Assembly (NCBI GenBank): GCA_003567055.1
Contig: PXAW01000342.1
Span: forward strand, 1-8,458
DNA from: Hyphomicrobiales bacterium
GTDB lineage: Bacteria > Pseudomonadota > Alphaproteobacteria > Rhizobiales > Beijerinckiaceae
Direction: 5' to 3'
DNA length: 8,458 nt
The notes under the pieces are model-generated. The model was not told the origin of the DNA. It searched no databases and saw only the letters and a list, made by a program, of their open reading frames with translations. The position numbers and the translations under genes were made by a program. Below are positions 1 to 5,439 of this stretch, in pieces. How positions within the stretch are numbered: position 1 is the stretch's first letter; every line of letters starts with the position of its first letter.

Positions 1-1
1 C

Positions 2-30
2 TTGTCACGGGCTCTCATAACTGCCATATC
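2..30 (+). promoter_or_regulatory. Sigma70-like promoter of the SRP RNA gene
   Basis: TTGTCA at 2-7 and CATATC at 25-30 are separated by exactly 17 bases, giving a good housekeeping-type -35/-10 pair. The SRP RNA closing helix starts with a G at 37, six bases after the -10, which is where transcription would be expected to begin. The agreement between promoter spacing and RNA 5' end supports both calls. The promoter may also drive dnaX by read-through, since no strong terminator separates the two. Confidence 0.65.
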
Positions 31-36
31 GCGGTC

Positions 37-130
37 GGGAGGTTGGCGAGGGACGTTTCACTCGCCAACCGGGTCAGGTCCGGAAGGAAGCAGCCCTAAC
101 GAGACCGAGCGGGTTCTCGTCCAACCTCCC
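37..130 (+). ncRNA. ffs: Bacterial small signal recognition particle RNA (4.5S RNA)
   Basis: This is the RNA scaffold of the signal recognition particle. It binds Ffh and its receptor FtsY and helps target nascent membrane proteins to the translocon. The diagnostic apical domain is intact: GGTCAGGTCCGGAAGGAAGC begins at 72, followed by AGCC, with the GGAA tetraloop at 82-85. The ends close into a long helix in which 37-50 pairs with 116-130, 14 base pairs with only T120 bulged. Length is about 94 nt, fitting the short (Alu-less) proteobacterial type. It lies just upstream of dnaX, a frequent alphaproteobacterial arrangement. The exact 3' end is uncertain by a few bases. The 5' arm can also form a perfect 10-bp local hairpin, described in the findings. 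Confidence 0.95.
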
Positions 131-155
131 ACCTGTTTCCCCGGCGGATTCGGTG

Positions 156-172
156 CCCGAAACGGTTTCGGG
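156..172 (+). terminator. Short hairpin between SRP RNA and dnaX
   Basis: CCCGAAA at 156-162 is the exact reverse complement of TTTCGGG at 166-172, leaving a CGG loop. It lies 25 bases after the SRP RNA closing helix and ends 35 bases before the dnaX start. There is no T-run after it, so it is at most a weak terminator or attenuator of ffs transcription. It could equally be a 3' processing boundary. Call based on the inverted repeat only. Confidence 0.3.
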
Positions 173-207
173 TTGAGCCCGGCCCTCGCCTCGTGTCCAA
201 TAGGCGC

Positions 208-2280
208 ATGAACGAATTCGAGCCCGGCGTGACAGACCCTTCCGGCGAAGCCGAGCCGGCGCTTGCCGGCCTCGAACCGCCGCGCCGCGACGATGGCGCC
301 GGCTACCGCGTCCTCGCCCGCAAATACCGCCCGCGCGATTTCGATGATCTCATCGGCCAGGAAGCCATGGTGCGCACGCTCTCGAACGCGTTTCGCACCG
401 GGCGCATCCCCCAGGCCTGGATGCTCACCGGCGTGCGCGGCGTGGGCAAGACGACGACGGCGCGCATTCTCGCGCGCGGCCTGAATTATCAGCGCCCCGG
501 CCATACGGACGGCCCCACCATCGATCTGGCCGAGCCCGGCGAGCATTGCGAGGCGATCATCGAGGGCCGCCATATCGATGTGATGGAAATCGACGCGGCC
601 TCCAACAACAGCGTCGAGAACGTGCGCCAGATCAACGATGCCGTGCGCTATTCGCCGGTCACGGCGCGCTACAAGGTCTATATCATCGACGAGGTGCACA
701 TGCTCTCGGGGGGCGCGTTCAACGCCTTCCTGAAGACGCTGGAAGAGCCTCCGCCGCATGCGAAATTCGTCTTCGCCACGACCGATATCCACAAGGTCCC
801 CGTCACCATCCTGTCGCGCTGCCAGCGCTTCGATCTGCGCCGGGTGGGGGCCGACCGGCTGGTGGCGCATCTCACCCGGATCTGCGGTCTGGAAGGCGTC
901 ACCGCCGATCCCGAGGCGCTGACCGCGATCGCCCGCGCCGCCGAGGGCTCGGTCCGCGATGCGCTGTCGCTGCTCGACCAGGCGATTTCCCACGGCGCCG
1001 GCACGATCACGCCCGACACCGTACGCGACATGCTCGGCCTCGCCGATCGCGCCAGGGTGATCGATCTGTTCGAAGCGGTGATGCGCGGCGATATCGTGCA
1101 GAGCTTTTCGCTTCTGGCCGATCAATACGGCGCGGGCGCCGATCCCGCCGCGATCCTGCGCGAACTCGCCGGGTTCACGCATCTGGTAACGCGGCTCAAG
1201 CTGGTGCCGGACGCCGCCTCCGACCCGGCCCTGACCGAGGCCGAGCGCAAGCGCGGGGCGGAACTCGCGCAGGATCTCTCTGTACGGGTGCTGTCGCGCA
1301 ACTGGCAGATCCTGCTCAAGGGCGTCGCCGAGGTCGAATCGGCGAGCCGCCCGATCGCCGCCGCCGAGATGGTGCTGGTACGTTTGGCCCATGTCGCCGA
1401 TCTGCCCACCCCGGACGAGGCTTTGCGCATGCTGCGCGAGGATGCCGGCGCGCCTTCTGGCGGTGGCGGCAGACCGGCAGGCGGGCCACAGGCAAGTGGC
1501 GGATCACATGCTGGCGGATCGAGTGCCGGCGAAGCATCAGGCGGCGGCGTCCGGGCCGGCGATGCGCCATCCGGCACGCTCGCTCCCGTTTCCGCGCCCT
1601 CCGCCGCGCGCGATCCCGGCGCGACCCGCATGGTCGCGGGCGATGCCGGGGCCGCGCAGTCGCAGGCTCATCCCCACCCGCAAGCGCAGGCCGATGATGC
1701 GGTAGCCCCGCCCCGCCCCGCGCTCAGCGCCGTCCCGGCATCCTCGCCGGCGCAGCGCGATGCCGCCGCCCGTGCCGCAGCGGGGCGTGCGGGCGTTGCC
1801 CCCGCTACCGGGCTGCATCTCGCGCGGTTCGAGGATCTCGTCGCCCTCGCCGAGGAGAAGCGCGACATCGTCATCAAGGCCGCGCTGGAGCGTGATGTGC
1901 GTCTGGTGCATTTCGAGGACGGGCAGATCGAATTCGCCCTCGCCGAGGGTGCCCGCCGCGATCTCGCCCCGGAACTGATGCGCAAGCTTGCCGACTGGAC
2001 CGGTCGGCGCTGGGTCGTGGCGCTTTCCTCACAGCCGGGCGCGCCCACCCTGCACGAACAGGCCGAGGCGGCGGAGCGCGAGCGCAAACGCGGCGCGGCA
2101 GACCATCCGCTGGTGCGCTCGGTGCTCGACAGTTTCCCCGGCGCCCGGATCGTCGATGTGCGCGCCCGTCCCGGTGATGCCGATGCAGAAACGGCAGAAC
2201 CAGGCCTCGCGGAAGCAGCCCCTCCCCCGCCGCCGGATGACGACGAGGACGAGGACGAGGACGGCACCGCGCTGTTGTAG
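208..2280 (+). CDS. dnaX: DNA polymerase III subunit tau (clamp-loader ATPase DnaX)
   Basis: DnaX is the ATPase motor of the clamp loader, which opens the beta clamp and ties the replicative polymerases together. The 690-residue product has the AAA+ core at about residues 33-260: Walker A GVRGVGKT (75-82), Walker B VYIIDEVH (157-164), the SRC arginine-finger motif (203-205) and sensor 2 GSVRDALS (247-254). Of the four zinc-module cysteines of E. coli DnaX only one is evident (C114), as in other alphaproteobacteria. A Gly/Ala/Pro-rich linker (about 415-535) leads to a conserved tau C-terminal domain (about 537-655), then PPPPP and an acidic DDDEDEDED tail. No A-rich slippery site for a gamma-producing frameshift is visible, so a shorter form, if any, would have to arise another way. 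ATG at 208 is preferred; GTG at 193 in frame would add five residues, and neither has a clear ribosome binding site. The usual downstream ybaB-recR genes are absent. Confidence 0.96.
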   Translation: MNEFEPGVTDPSGEAEPALAGLEPPRRDDGAGYRVLARKYRPRDFDDLIGQEAMVRTLSNAFRTGRIPQAWMLTGVRGVGKTTTARILARGLNYQRPGHTDGPTIDLAEPGEHCEAIIEGRHIDVMEIDAASNNSVENVRQINDAVRYSPVTARYKVYIIDEVHMLSGGAFNAFLKTLEEPPPHAKFVFATTDIHKVPVTILSRCQRFDLRRVGADRLVAHLTRICGLEGVTADPEALTAIARAAEGSVRDALSLLDQAISHGAGTITPDTVRDMLGLADRARVIDLFEAVMRGDIVQSFSLLADQYGAGADPAAILRELAGFTHLVTRLKLVPDAASDPALTEAERKRGAELAQDLSVRVLSRNWQILLKGVAEVESASRPIAAAEMVLVRLAHVADLPTPDEALRMLREDAGAPSGGGGRPAGGPQASGGSHAGGSSAGEASGGGVRAGDAPSGTLAPVSAPSAARDPGATRMVAGDAGAAQSQAHPHPQAQADDAVAPPRPALSAVPASSPAQRDAAARAAAGRAGVAPATGLHLARFEDLVALAEEKRDIVIKAALERDVRLVHFEDGQIEFALAEGARRDLAPELMRKLADWTGRRWVVALSSQPGAPTLHEQAEAAERERKRGAADHPLVRSVLDSFPGARIVDVRARPGDADAETAEPGLAEAAPPPPPDDDEDEDEDGTALL
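1450..1797 (+). other. Low-complexity linker within dnaX
   Basis: DnaX residues about 415-530 are almost entirely Gly, Ala, Ser, Pro and Arg, with GGxxAGG-like runs early and Ala/Pro-rich stretches later. This separates the clamp-loader core from the tau-specific C-terminal domain and should be a flexible, disordered tether. The reading frame stays open and in phase with both conserved flanks, so it is not a frameshift scar. Linkers at this site vary greatly in length in the family. Confidence 0.7.
2245..2262 (+). repeat. Three tandem GAGGAC hexamers encoding the acidic DnaX tail
   Basis: GAGGAC is repeated three times in frame, preceded by GAT GAC GAC, and encodes the alternating Glu-Asp run near the C-terminus of DnaX (residues 680-685). 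In-frame hexamer repeats can expand or contract without breaking the frame, so the tail length may vary among close relatives. Confidence 0.75.
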
Positions 2281-2303
2281 GGGGGGCTCACCCCGCGCCC
2301 CGC

Positions 2304-2810
2304 TCAATCGAAGCGATAGGCGATCTTGGTGAGGGGGGTGCCGGCCACGGTTTCGCTGCGGCTGGCGATGCGCTGTCCGCCCATGGCCTCGTAGAAGCCG
2401 CAGGCGCGCTCGTTTTCCGCGAGCGACCAGACCAGTACCGGCCCCGCATGGCGGTTGCGCAGATCGGCCCGGATCGATCCGAACAGGCGGCGCCCGAAAC
2501 CGAGCCCCTGATATTCGGGGCGCAGATAGAATTCATCGATCTCACCGGAAGCGGCAATGGAGCTGTCGCGGCAGCGGCCATAGCAGGCATAACCGGCAAT
2601 CTGCTTGCGGATCTCCAGCACGGCGACCGGACGGGCGCGGTGCAGCGTGCGCCACCACCATTGCGGCCCGCGCCGCTGCACCAGACGTTCGAGCTGAATG
2701 CCCGGGATGACCCCGCGATAGGCCTCGCGCCAGGCCTGGTCGAAGGTCTGGGAGATGCCGCGATAATCGGCAGGGCCCGCAATGCGGATGGCGGTGACGA
2801 GTTCGCTCAT
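2304..2810 (-). CDS. GNAT-family N-acetyltransferase
   Basis: The 168-residue protein has the length and motifs of a single-domain GNAT enzyme, which transfers an acetyl group from acetyl-CoA to an amine. Motif A is IDEFYLRPEYQGLGFGRRL (residues 91-109), whose QGLGFG segment is the Q/RxxGxG/A pyrophosphate-binding loop. The downstream segment VWSLAENERACGFYEAMGG (127-145) is the typical N-x-x-A-x-x-F-Y-x-x-x-G motif B. The N-terminal half carries the usual AWREAYRGVIP segment (26-36). It is a cytoplasmic protein and its substrate cannot be told; RimI-like protein acetylation or small-molecule acetylation are both open. The gene converges on dnaX with 23 bases between stops. No ribosome binding site is obvious before the ATG at 2810. 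A 14-bp palindrome lies 18 bases upstream of the start. Confidence 0.88.
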   Translation of the reverse strand: MSELVTAIRIAGPADYRGISQTFDQAWREAYRGVIPGIQLERLVQRRGPQWWWRTLHRARPVAVLEIRKQIAGYACYGRCRDSSIAASGEIDEFYLRPEYQGLGFGRRLFGSIRADLRNRHAGPVLVWSLAENERACGFYEAMGGQRIASRSETVAGTPLTKIAYRFD

Positions 2811-2827
2811 GACGACAGATTAAGCCG

Positions 2828-2841
2828 GCACAAGCTTGTGC
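2828..2841. promoter_or_regulatory. 14-bp perfect palindrome upstream of the GNAT gene (possible operator)
   Basis: GCACAAGCTTGTGC is a perfect inverted repeat 18 bases upstream of the GNAT start codon. On the minus strand it falls between a poor -35-like CTTTCG and a -10-like TTAATC, a position where a dimeric repressor could block a promoter. No regulator gene lies nearby and the promoter elements are weak, so this rests on the symmetry and position alone. Confidence 0.3.
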
Positions 2842-2873
2842 GAAAGCGGATTCTGTGTGCAAACGCCGGAGCG

Positions 2874-2910
2874 CGGCGCCGATCACGCCTCATGGTCGTG
2901 ACCGGCGCCG
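2874..2910 (-). terminator. Strong GC-rich hairpin after the methyltransferase gene
   Basis: Arms 2874-2887 and 2897-2910 form a 14-bp stem around a 9-base loop; 13 pairs are Watson-Crick and the remaining one is a G-U wobble in minus-strand RNA but an A-C mismatch in plus-strand RNA. It begins 11 bases after the methyltransferase stop codon. The strand asymmetry fits a minus-strand transcript terminator. There is no U-tract directly after it (only GTTTGC about a dozen bases on), so it may instead be a 3'-end stabiliser or work with Rho. Confidence 0.5.
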
Positions 2911-2921
2911 GATCACCACCG

Positions 2922-3932
2922 TCAGGCCGGCTTCACCGCCTTGGCGAGCATGGTCATTTCCGGGATCATGGTCTCGACCGAGGCATCCTTGAAGCCGTGA
3001 CGCTCCATGGATTCGACCAGCCAGGCGTCATCGACGGAGCGCGCCTCGGGCGTGAACGCCGTGTGCTGCAACTGCCACAGGGCGGCGAGTTTGGGCCCGG
3101 TGCGATCGGCGGAGACGATGAAATCGTGGATCAGCAGCGTACCGCCGGGTGCCAGATGATCATAGGCGCGCTTGATCAGCCCCTCGTGGGTCTCGCCGGG
3201 AATGCCCGAGAGCAGATACGACATCAGGATCACATCCTGATTGCGGGGCCAGTCGGCCTTGAGACCGTCAGCCTCGATATAGTGGATGCGGTCACTCAGC
3301 CCCGCCTTTTCGACGAATTCGCGCCCGATCGTGGCCACGTTGGGGAAGTCGACCACTGTCGCGGCGAGTTCGGGAAAGGCCTTGCAGAAGGTGATCGCGA
3401 AGGCGCCGGTACCACCGCCCACATCGAGCATGCGCTTTGCACCCGACAGATCGAGCGCCCTGACGAGCTGGCGCGCGGGGCCGAGCGAGCCGGCATGCTG
3501 GCTCTCGGAATAGAGCCGCGCTTCGGCGGGATCGGAAAACCACTCGGCATAGGAGCCCGTCGCCTCGGGCGGGAGCTTGCCGCTCAGGGCATCCTCGACC
3601 TGATCGAGCAGGCCGTACATCTGCTGGCCGACCTGACGGCGCAGGTAATCACCGAAATCGTATTTCGCACCCTTCACGAGAAAGGCCTCGGAAGCGGGCG
3701 CATTGGAGAACTTTCCGTCATCGACCGCGACGAGACCGAGGCCGGCCAGGGCCGTCAGCAGGGTTTCGGCACGATCGGTATGCAATCCCGCCATCCGACC
3801 GAGTTCTTCGGCAGTCTTGGGCCCATCGTTCAGATGCGTGAACAGGTCGAAATGCAGCGCGGAAAACAGCGCCTTCGACGCCATGAAACCAAAGGCAATT
3901 TCCGAAATCTCATCGGCACGGGTGCGAAGCAT
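2922..3932 (-). CDS. SAM-dependent methyltransferase, Methyltransf_2 (O-methyltransferase-like) family
   Basis: The 336-residue protein has the two-part layout of this family. An N-terminal winged-helix/dimerisation domain (about 10-90) contains SKALFSALHFDLFTHL and the AEELGRMAGLHTDRAETLLTAL helix-turn-helix. A class-I SAM-binding domain follows, with motif I LDVGGGTGAF (169-178), the acidic VVDFP strand end (193-197) and APGGTLLIHDF (261-271). Where classical O-methyltransferases have the catalytic His in an LHDWDD-like motif, this protein reads LLSGIPGE (240-247), so Ser replaces His. It is therefore probably not a standard phenolic O-methyltransferase. From memory it resembles DsyB, the S-methyltransferase of bacterial DMSP synthesis; CrtF/BchU-type pigment methyltransferases are the other relatives to consider, but no pigment genes are nearby. 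The start at 3932 is chosen because GAGGAG lies 8 bases upstream; an in-frame extension to 4001 lacks support. Confidence 0.87.
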   Translation of the reverse strand: MLRTRADEISEIAFGFMASKALFSALHFDLFTHLNDGPKTAEELGRMAGLHTDRAETLLTALAGLGLVAVDDGKFSNAPASEAFLVKGAKYDFGDYLRRQVGQQMYGLLDQVEDALSGKLPPEATGSYAEWFSDPAEARLYSESQHAGSLGPARQLVRALDLSGAKRMLDVGGGTGAFAITFCKAFPELAATVVDFPNVATIGREFVEKAGLSDRIHYIEADGLKADWPRNQDVILMSYLLSGIPGETHEGLIKRAYDHLAPGGTLLIHDFIVSADRTGPKLAALWQLQHTAFTPEARSVDDAWLVESMERHGFKDASVETMIPEMTMLAKAVKPA

Positions 3933-4123
3933 CCCTCCATCTCCTCGATTGTTGCTGATGCCCCATGGTAGTGCGCTGCGACAAAAAATACCAGCAAGCA
4001 TTTCGGGAAAACATACAACCGCCTTTCCGGTTGCATCGGCAATGCAATCACAACAATATGATCCGGTCGCACCACCATGCCGGGACAGTAAAAATGCCTG
4101 TCCGGCAAGGTGTCGGGCGATTC
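3933..4123. other. Intergenic region upstream of the methyltransferase
   Basis: This 191-base gap is visibly more AT-rich than the genes around it, with AAAAAA at about 3982-3987 and several A/T runs. It contains the methyltransferase ribosome binding site and probably its minus-strand promoter, but I could not settle on a convincing -35/-10 pair. Two small inverted repeats are present: TTGCAT/ATGCAA at 4031-4047 and a longer hairpin at 4079-4106 (listed separately). No coding sequence is supported. Confidence 0.5.
4079..4106 (-). terminator. Hairpin downstream of the OsmC gene
   Basis: GCCGGGACAG at 4079-4088 pairs with CTGTCCGGC at 4098-4106, nine base pairs with one bulged G and an A-rich loop. 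It begins 17 bases after the OsmC stop codon in the direction of transcription. No T-run follows on the minus strand, so it is not a textbook intrinsic terminator; transcript-end protection is equally possible. Confidence 0.35.
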
Positions 4124-4630
4124 TCAGGCGCGTGCGACGACGAGCTCCGGAACGCAGGTCAATGTCTGGAAGACGACGCAGCGAGCGCGCGTGGCCGCGA
4201 TCAGATCGTCGAGGGTCGCATCATCGGCATCACTGACGATACGAAAAACCAGCCGGATCGCCGAGAAGCCGACCGGGGCATCATCGGCGATGCCGAGCGT
4301 GCCGCGAAAATCCAGGGTGCCCTCCGCCTCGATCTGCGCATCATGGATGACGATCCCCTGTCTGGACGCGATCGCCTTGAGCGTGACGCCGGCACAGCCC
4401 ACCAGCGCCTCCAGCAGCATGTCCTCTGCGGCACGATCGGCCCCGGTACCGCCCGTGGCGCGATGCAGGCCGGTGACGGTGATGCCGTGCCCGGTCTCAA
4501 CCCGGCAGGCCACGCCTTCCGGATCGACCCGCCCGCGTGAACGGAAAACCACACGCGCCGAAGCCGGATTCTCGGTGTATTCGCGCTCGAGAGGCCGGCG
4601 GCGCGTCACCAGATCGGAGGCTTCCATCAT
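4124..4630 (-). CDS. OsmC/Ohr-family protein (probable thiol peroxidase)
   Basis: OsmC/Ohr proteins reduce organic hydroperoxides or peroxide with a pair of cysteines in a homodimer. The 168-residue product shows both signature segments: MLLEALVGCAGVTLKAI (71-87) with the peroxidatic-type C79, and ARCVVFQTL (149-157) with the second cysteine C151. C42 and C159 are additional cysteines. The alternating N-terminal strand segment (about 26-56) is also typical. The sequence is closer to the general OsmC (YhfA-like) branch than to the short Ohr branch, but subfamily is uncertain. Two adjacent ATGs (4630 and 4627) are possible starts; GGAAGGG five bases before the first favours 4630. The peroxiredoxin gene lies upstream on the same strand across a 197-base gap containing a candidate promoter and two inverted repeats, which suggests separate control. 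Confidence 0.9.
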   Translation of the reverse strand: MMEASDLVTRRRPLEREYTENPASARVVFRSRGRVDPEGVACRVETGHGITVTGLHRATGGTGADRAAEDMLLEALVGCAGVTLKAIASRQGIVIHDAQIEAEGTLDFRGTLGIADDAPVGFSAIRLVFRIVSDADDATLDDLIAATRARCVVFQTLTCVPELVVARA

Positions 4631-4660
4631 CGGGACCCTTCCACAATCACAAATATCAAT

Positions 4661-4677
4661 GTTTCAAAATTTGAGAC
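4661..4677. promoter_or_regulatory. AT-rich inverted repeat close to the OsmC start (possible operator)
   Basis: GTTTCAAAATTTGAGAC is a 17-base inverted repeat centred on 4669 with a single mismatched pair. It lies 30 bases upstream of the OsmC start in a conspicuously AT-rich patch that also includes a GATATT -10-like sequence on the minus strand. A MarR/OhrR-type redox repressor site would be plausible for an OsmC/Ohr gene, but no match to a specific consensus is claimed. Confidence 0.35.
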
Positions 4678-4722
4678 CAGCGCCGCCCATCCGTCCATCG
4701 GAATTCATGCAGGGCGCGCAGA

Positions 4723-4752
4723 GGCATATGCGCATGGAATTGTCCGGACAAT
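4723..4752 (-). promoter_or_regulatory. Candidate OsmC promoter with a palindrome over the -35
   Basis: On the minus strand TTGTCC (4751-4746) and TATGCC (4728-4723) are spaced by 17 bases and match the housekeeping consensus at four and three positions. The -35 hexamer lies inside a perfect 14-bp palindrome, ATTGTCCGGACAAT (4739-4752). A dimeric regulator bound there would cover the -35. The 5' leader would be about 85 bases. An alternative promoter nearer to the gene cannot be excluded. Confidence 0.35.
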
Positions 4753-4777
4753 CTTGATTTACCGGGCCGGGGGGCAC

Positions 4778-4805
4778 TGCGTGCGCGCATCGCTGCACGC
4801 ACGCA
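4778..4805 (-). terminator. Hairpin downstream of the peroxiredoxin gene
   Basis: TGCGTGCG at 4778-4785 is the exact reverse complement of CGCACGCA at 4798-4805, an 8-bp stem with a 12-base loop; a shifted 7-bp pairing (4778-4784/4795-4801) is also possible. It begins 22 bases after the peroxiredoxin stop codon. The minus-strand bases that follow are C-rich, not T-rich, so termination is uncertain. Confidence 0.35.
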
Positions 4806-4827
4806 TTGCAGATTCGGGCGTTCCGGA

Positions 4828-5313
4828 TCAGAGCTGGCCGAGAACCACGTCGGCGCTGGTCGCATCCGCCTGGCCCGGCGCCGGCTCGACGGCCATCCAG
4901 GTGACGGTGCCGTCCTCGACGATCATGGCGTAGCGCTTCGAGCGGATGCCGAGCCCCCCGCCGGTCGCGTCGAGTTCGAGGCCGGTCGCCTTGGCGAACT
5001 CGGCGCTGCCGTCGGCGAGGAATTCGATCTTGCCTTCGCCGCCGGAGGATTTCGCCCAGGCATCCATCACGAACACGTCATTGACGGCGGTCACCGCCAC
5101 CGCATCGACGCCCTTTTCGCGAATGGCTTCGAGATGGCTGATGAAGCCGGGAAGGTGGTTCTTGTGGCAGGTCGGCGTGAATGCGCCGGGTACGGCGAAG
5201 AGAACGACCTTGCGGCCCTTGAAGACCTCCTCGGTCGTCCTGGGGGCCGGGCCTTCGGCCGTCATGGTGCGGAATGTCGTGGCGGGGAGCTTGTCGCCAA
5301 CCTGAATGCTCAT
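4828..5313 (-). CDS. Peroxiredoxin, Prx5 type, single-cysteine
   Basis: Prx5-type peroxiredoxins reduce hydrogen peroxide and alkyl hydroperoxides through a peroxidatic cysteine and are recycled by glutaredoxin or other thiols. The 161-residue product has the family signature VPGAFTPTCHKNHLPGF (41-57), with peroxidatic C49 and the preceding Pro/Thr. The Prx5 features AVTAVNDVFVMDAWAK and LGIRSKRYAMIVEDGTV follow. C49 is the only cysteine in the protein, so no intramolecular resolving cysteine is present and a 1-Cys mechanism is expected. There is no glutaredoxin domain and no signal peptide, so it should act in the cytoplasm. The start at 5313 is chosen because GAGGAG lies 7 bases upstream and the family begins with MSIQVGDKLP-like sequence; a 13-residue extension to 5352 has no family support. 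It lies 126 bases downstream of the DUF2339 gene on the same strand; I see no convincing promoter in that gap. Confidence 0.95.
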   Translation of the reverse strand: MSIQVGDKLPATTFRTMTAEGPAPRTTEEVFKGRKVVLFAVPGAFTPTCHKNHLPGFISHLEAIREKGVDAVAVTAVNDVFVMDAWAKSSGGEGKIEFLADGSAEFAKATGLELDATGGGLGIRSKRYAMIVEDGTVTWMAVEPAPGQADATSADVVLGQL

Positions 5314-5389
5314 GAATCTCTCCTCGATCTGGTCGCGCAGGCATGATCGCATACGCGCAATCGCTTACAGGTTTCTACGTAATACCTTT

Positions 5390-5406
5390 GGTTCCGGGTG
5401 GAAACC
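5390..5406 (-). terminator. Small hairpin downstream of the DUF2339 gene
   Basis: GGTTCC at 5390-5395 and GGAAACC at 5400-5406 form a six-pair stem with one bulged A and a GGGT loop, about 34 bases past the DUF2339 stop. A 10-bp palindrome, GCGCATGCGC (5422-5431), lies between it and the stop. Neither is followed by a T-run. Weak support for termination between DUF2339 and the peroxiredoxin gene. Confidence 0.22.
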
Positions 5407-5439
5407 CCGCAATCAGTTGATGCGCATGCGCGTTGTCGC

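Noticed and set aside
58..1392. 444-codon open frame on the minus strand opposite ffs and dnaX
   Set aside because: It runs through the SRP RNA and the conserved dnaX ATPase core, its product is His/Arg/Ala-rich with no recognisable domain, and long antisense frames are expected at this GC content.
2281..2303. Bidirectional terminator between dnaX and the GNAT gene
   Set aside because: GGGG...CCCC pairing is possible but the stem is only about four pairs, has no T-runs, and is explained by the local G and C runs.
2448..3971. 507-codon open frame on the plus strand spanning the antisense of the GNAT and methyltransferase genes
   Set aside because: It crosses two well-supported minus-strand genes and the hairpin between them; the product shows no domain and has the composition of a shadow frame.
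3933..4001. N-terminal extension of the methyltransferase to 4001
   Set aside because: The added 23 residues do not resemble the family N-terminus, and a strong GAGGAG ribosome binding site lies 8 bases before the ATG at 3932.
5380..5400. General-stress (EcfG-type) promoter before the peroxiredoxin gene
   Set aside because: GGAACC is present on the minus strand like an EcfG -35, but no CGTT-type -10 occurs 16-17 bases downstream.
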